Source: Desulfosediminicola ganghwensis
GTDB lineage: Bacteria; Desulfobacterota; Desulfobulbia; Desulfobulbales; Desulfocapsaceae
Length of the DNA: 64,000 nucleotides
Direction of reading: 5' to 3'
Assembly: GCF_005116675.2 (NCBI RefSeq)
Contig: NZ_CP050699.1
Coordinates: 5,589,001-5,653,000 of the forward strand
The notes under the pieces are model-generated. The model saw only the letters and a program-made list of their open reading frames with translations. It was not told where the DNA came from and searched no databases. The position numbers and the translations under genes are program-made. Of the stretch, positions 62,560 through 64,000 are shown piece after piece. Every line of letters begins with the position of its first letter. The stretch's first letter is position 1.

Positions 62560-63956
62560 CCACACACTTTTCCACAATTATCGTAGGCGGCGGACTCTCC
62601 GGACTGACCGTTGCCCATAAACTTCGCCAGCAGGATCCTGAACATAAGCTTTTGGTGCTGGAAAAAAACGGTGCAACCGGCGGCGTCATCCGCACCCATC
62701 GAGAAAAAGGTTTCATAACCGAGATAGGCCCCCATGGCTTTCTCGACAACTGCAATGAAAGCAAAGATATCCTGCGCGAAACCGGCCTTGATAAAGAAGC
62801 TGTTAAAGCGCCGCTTATTGAATTTGTGCGTTATGTCTACTTACGGGGCAAGCTCCAGTTGATTCCCCAGACGCCCTTGAAAATCAGCATGGCCCCCCTC
62901 ATTCCCTGGAAAGATAAATTCAGGGCCGTCTCCGAAATATTCCGGCCGCCTCTGGCTGGTGAACCAACGGTGGCCAAATGGGTCGACTACCGCTTCGGCT
63001 CCGCCATGCTGCCCTATATCGACGCTGTCTTTACCGGAACCTACGCTGGTGACTTCGACAAACTGAAAATCGATGCGGTTATGCCGGGTGTACGCGCTCT
63101 CGAAAAAGAACATGGCTCTGTCATCAAAGGCGTTTTTGCCAAGATGATGGCTAATCGCAAATCCGGCACAAAAAAGAAAATATCCATGCCCGCCATGACG
63201 AGCTTCCCTACAGGCATGAGCAGGCTACCTGAAAGGCTCACCGAACAGCTCACTGAAGGGAAAGATCTGTTACTCAACTGCGGCGTCAGCGCTGTTGCCA
63301 AAACCGAATCCGGCTGGCAGGTTGAAACAGAACAAGGGGTATTCACCGCCGACACCCTGGTCCTGGCTACACCGACCAACGTTGCCCTTAAGTTCCTCAG
63401 AGGTGTAAGCGACACAATGCCCATGACCAGCATTCCCGAAACCTGGATCGGCACCGTGGTTTTCGGCTTCGGACCCGGCGTTACCATTCCGCCTGGATTT
63501 GGTTATCTCACCCCTGAGGTTGAAAAACGATTTACTCTCGGCTCGCTGTTTTCTTCCAACATGTTTCCAGGAAGAGCACCGGAAAACCATGTGGTTTTTG
63601 AAACCCTTATCGGCGGAAGACGTCATCCGGAGCGCCTTGAACTGCCAAAGGAAGAACTCGTCGCCAAAGCTCTTGCCGACGTCAAGGAGATCCTGAAAAT
63701 TGATCAAGAACCTGTTTACACGACCGTTCTCCAGTCAGATGGTGGCATCCCCCAGCTTGAAGAAGGGTATCCTGAATTGCTGGAATGGCGTGATGAGGTA
63801 GTACGCAGTAACCATGGCCTGCATATTTGCGGCTTTGGCTGGGAGGGCATCGGTTTAAACGATATGATGAAAGCTGGCACCAAAGTGGCCAAGGCTATAA
63901 TAGATGCCACCGACAGCACGACCTCCGATGCCGAAGTAAAGAAAATCTACTTCTAG
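62556..63956 (+). CDS. hemY: Protoporphyrinogen oxidase (HemY-type)
   Basis: The 466-residue FAD enzyme oxidises protoporphyrinogen (or coproporphyrinogen) in heme synthesis. It begins with the dinucleotide motif TIIVGGGLSGLTVAHKL, has LEKNGATGGVIRTH, the family's GPHGFLDNC, and ends with HICGFGWEGIGLNDMMKAGTKVA. Heme is needed for the multiheme cytochrome encoded at 23.4 kb. Translationally coupled to the phosphoesterase gene. Confidence 0.9.
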   Translation: MTTHFSTIIVGGGLSGLTVAHKLRQQDPEHKLLVLEKNGATGGVIRTHREKGFITEIGPHGFLDNCNESKDILRETGLDKEAVKAPLIEFVRYVYLRGKLQLIPQTPLKISMAPLIPWKDKFRAVSEIFRPPLAGEPTVAKWVDYRFGSAMLPYIDAVFTGTYAGDFDKLKIDAVMPGVRALEKEHGSVIKGVFAKMMANRKSGTKKKISMPAMTSFPTGMSRLPERLTEQLTEGKDLLLNCGVSAVAKTESGWQVETEQGVFTADTLVLATPTNVALKFLRGVSDTMPMTSIPETWIGTVVFGFGPGVTIPPGFGYLTPEVEKRFTLGSLFSSNMFPGRAPENHVVFETLIGGRRHPERLELPKEELVAKALADVKEILKIDQEPVYTTVLQSDGGIPQLEEGYPELLEWRDEVVRSNHGLHICGFGWEGIGLNDMMKAGTKVAKAIIDATDSTTSDAEVKKIYF

Positions 63957-64000
63957 CCCCTATTTCTCATAATCAGGGTCAATTTTTGCAATTACACCTG

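Noticed and set aside
1-64000. CRISPR arrays, tRNA and rRNA genes, transposases or phage genes
   Set aside because: I looked for regular spaced repeats, cloverleaf-like segments and transposase motifs and found none that I could support.

Overview
The window reads as chromosomal DNA of an anaerobic, probably marine, Desulfobacterota bacterium. I would guess the Desulfobulbales, but this is inference from gene content: respiratory reductive dehalogenases, cobamide salvage or synthesis under a cobalamin riboswitch, use of selenium, a cytoplasmic [NiFe] hydrogenase, sulfide:quinone oxidoreductase and menaquinone synthesis. No rRNA, tRNA, CRISPR array, integrase or transposase was seen.

Layout. 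1-9.1 kb is housekeeping: holB (cut by the left edge), a YhaM-like exonuclease, ychF, mtaD, an SDR, an EamA transporter with a His-rich tail, ilvA and a nitroreductase. 9.1-13.7 kb is a worn accessory stretch: a decayed DUF1254/DUF1214 gene, a secreted protein of unknown function, an MFS transporter and two gene remnants. 13.7-33.1 kb is the accessory core, an organohalide-respiration island. It holds two rdhA-rdhB-rdhC-(small membrane protein) clusters. The first is on the minus strand behind a TPR gene and a clear sigma-54 promoter. The second is on the plus strand behind a MalT/LuxR-type regulator. Between them lie two sigma-54 activators (one GAF type, one XylR/DmpR type with a V4R domain) and a Tat-exported flavoprotein reductase with its multiheme cytochrome, also behind a sigma-54 promoter. 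The right end has an outer-membrane protein of the aromatic-degradation MetA family, a very short TatA and a lipoprotein. A near-identical copy of the 3' end of that lipoprotein gene lies at the left end in the same orientation, so direct repeats bracket the island.

33.4-43.5 kb: an ACT/PFL-family pair, a universal stress protein, a NifU-like scaffold, then a cobalamin riboswitch leading into a TrpD-like transferase, a 68-residue protein and a fusion of a zinc-type dehydrogenase with CobT. A DUF1641 gene and a sulfide:quinone oxidoreductase follow. The oxidoreductase reading frame is broken by one in-frame UGA exactly where relatives have a conserved Cys. It resumes to a normal C-terminus and ends just before a strong terminator, so I read it as a selenoprotein. 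mnmH (tRNA 2-selenouridine synthase) at 49.5 kb independently indicates that the organism uses selenium.

43.6-64 kb: a response regulator, a DUF368 membrane protein, menA, a NitT/TauT-type ABC transporter, mnmH, an acidic-repeat membrane protein, yaaA, a five-gene hydrogenase operon with its maturation protease, pcm, a BamE-like lipoprotein, htpG, a phosphoesterase and hemY. The parts fit one physiology: hydrogen or sulfide electrons enter the menaquinone pool and leave through corrinoid-dependent dehalogenases or the flavoprotein/cytochrome reductase, while the riboswitch operon shapes the cobamide cofactor the dehalogenases need.
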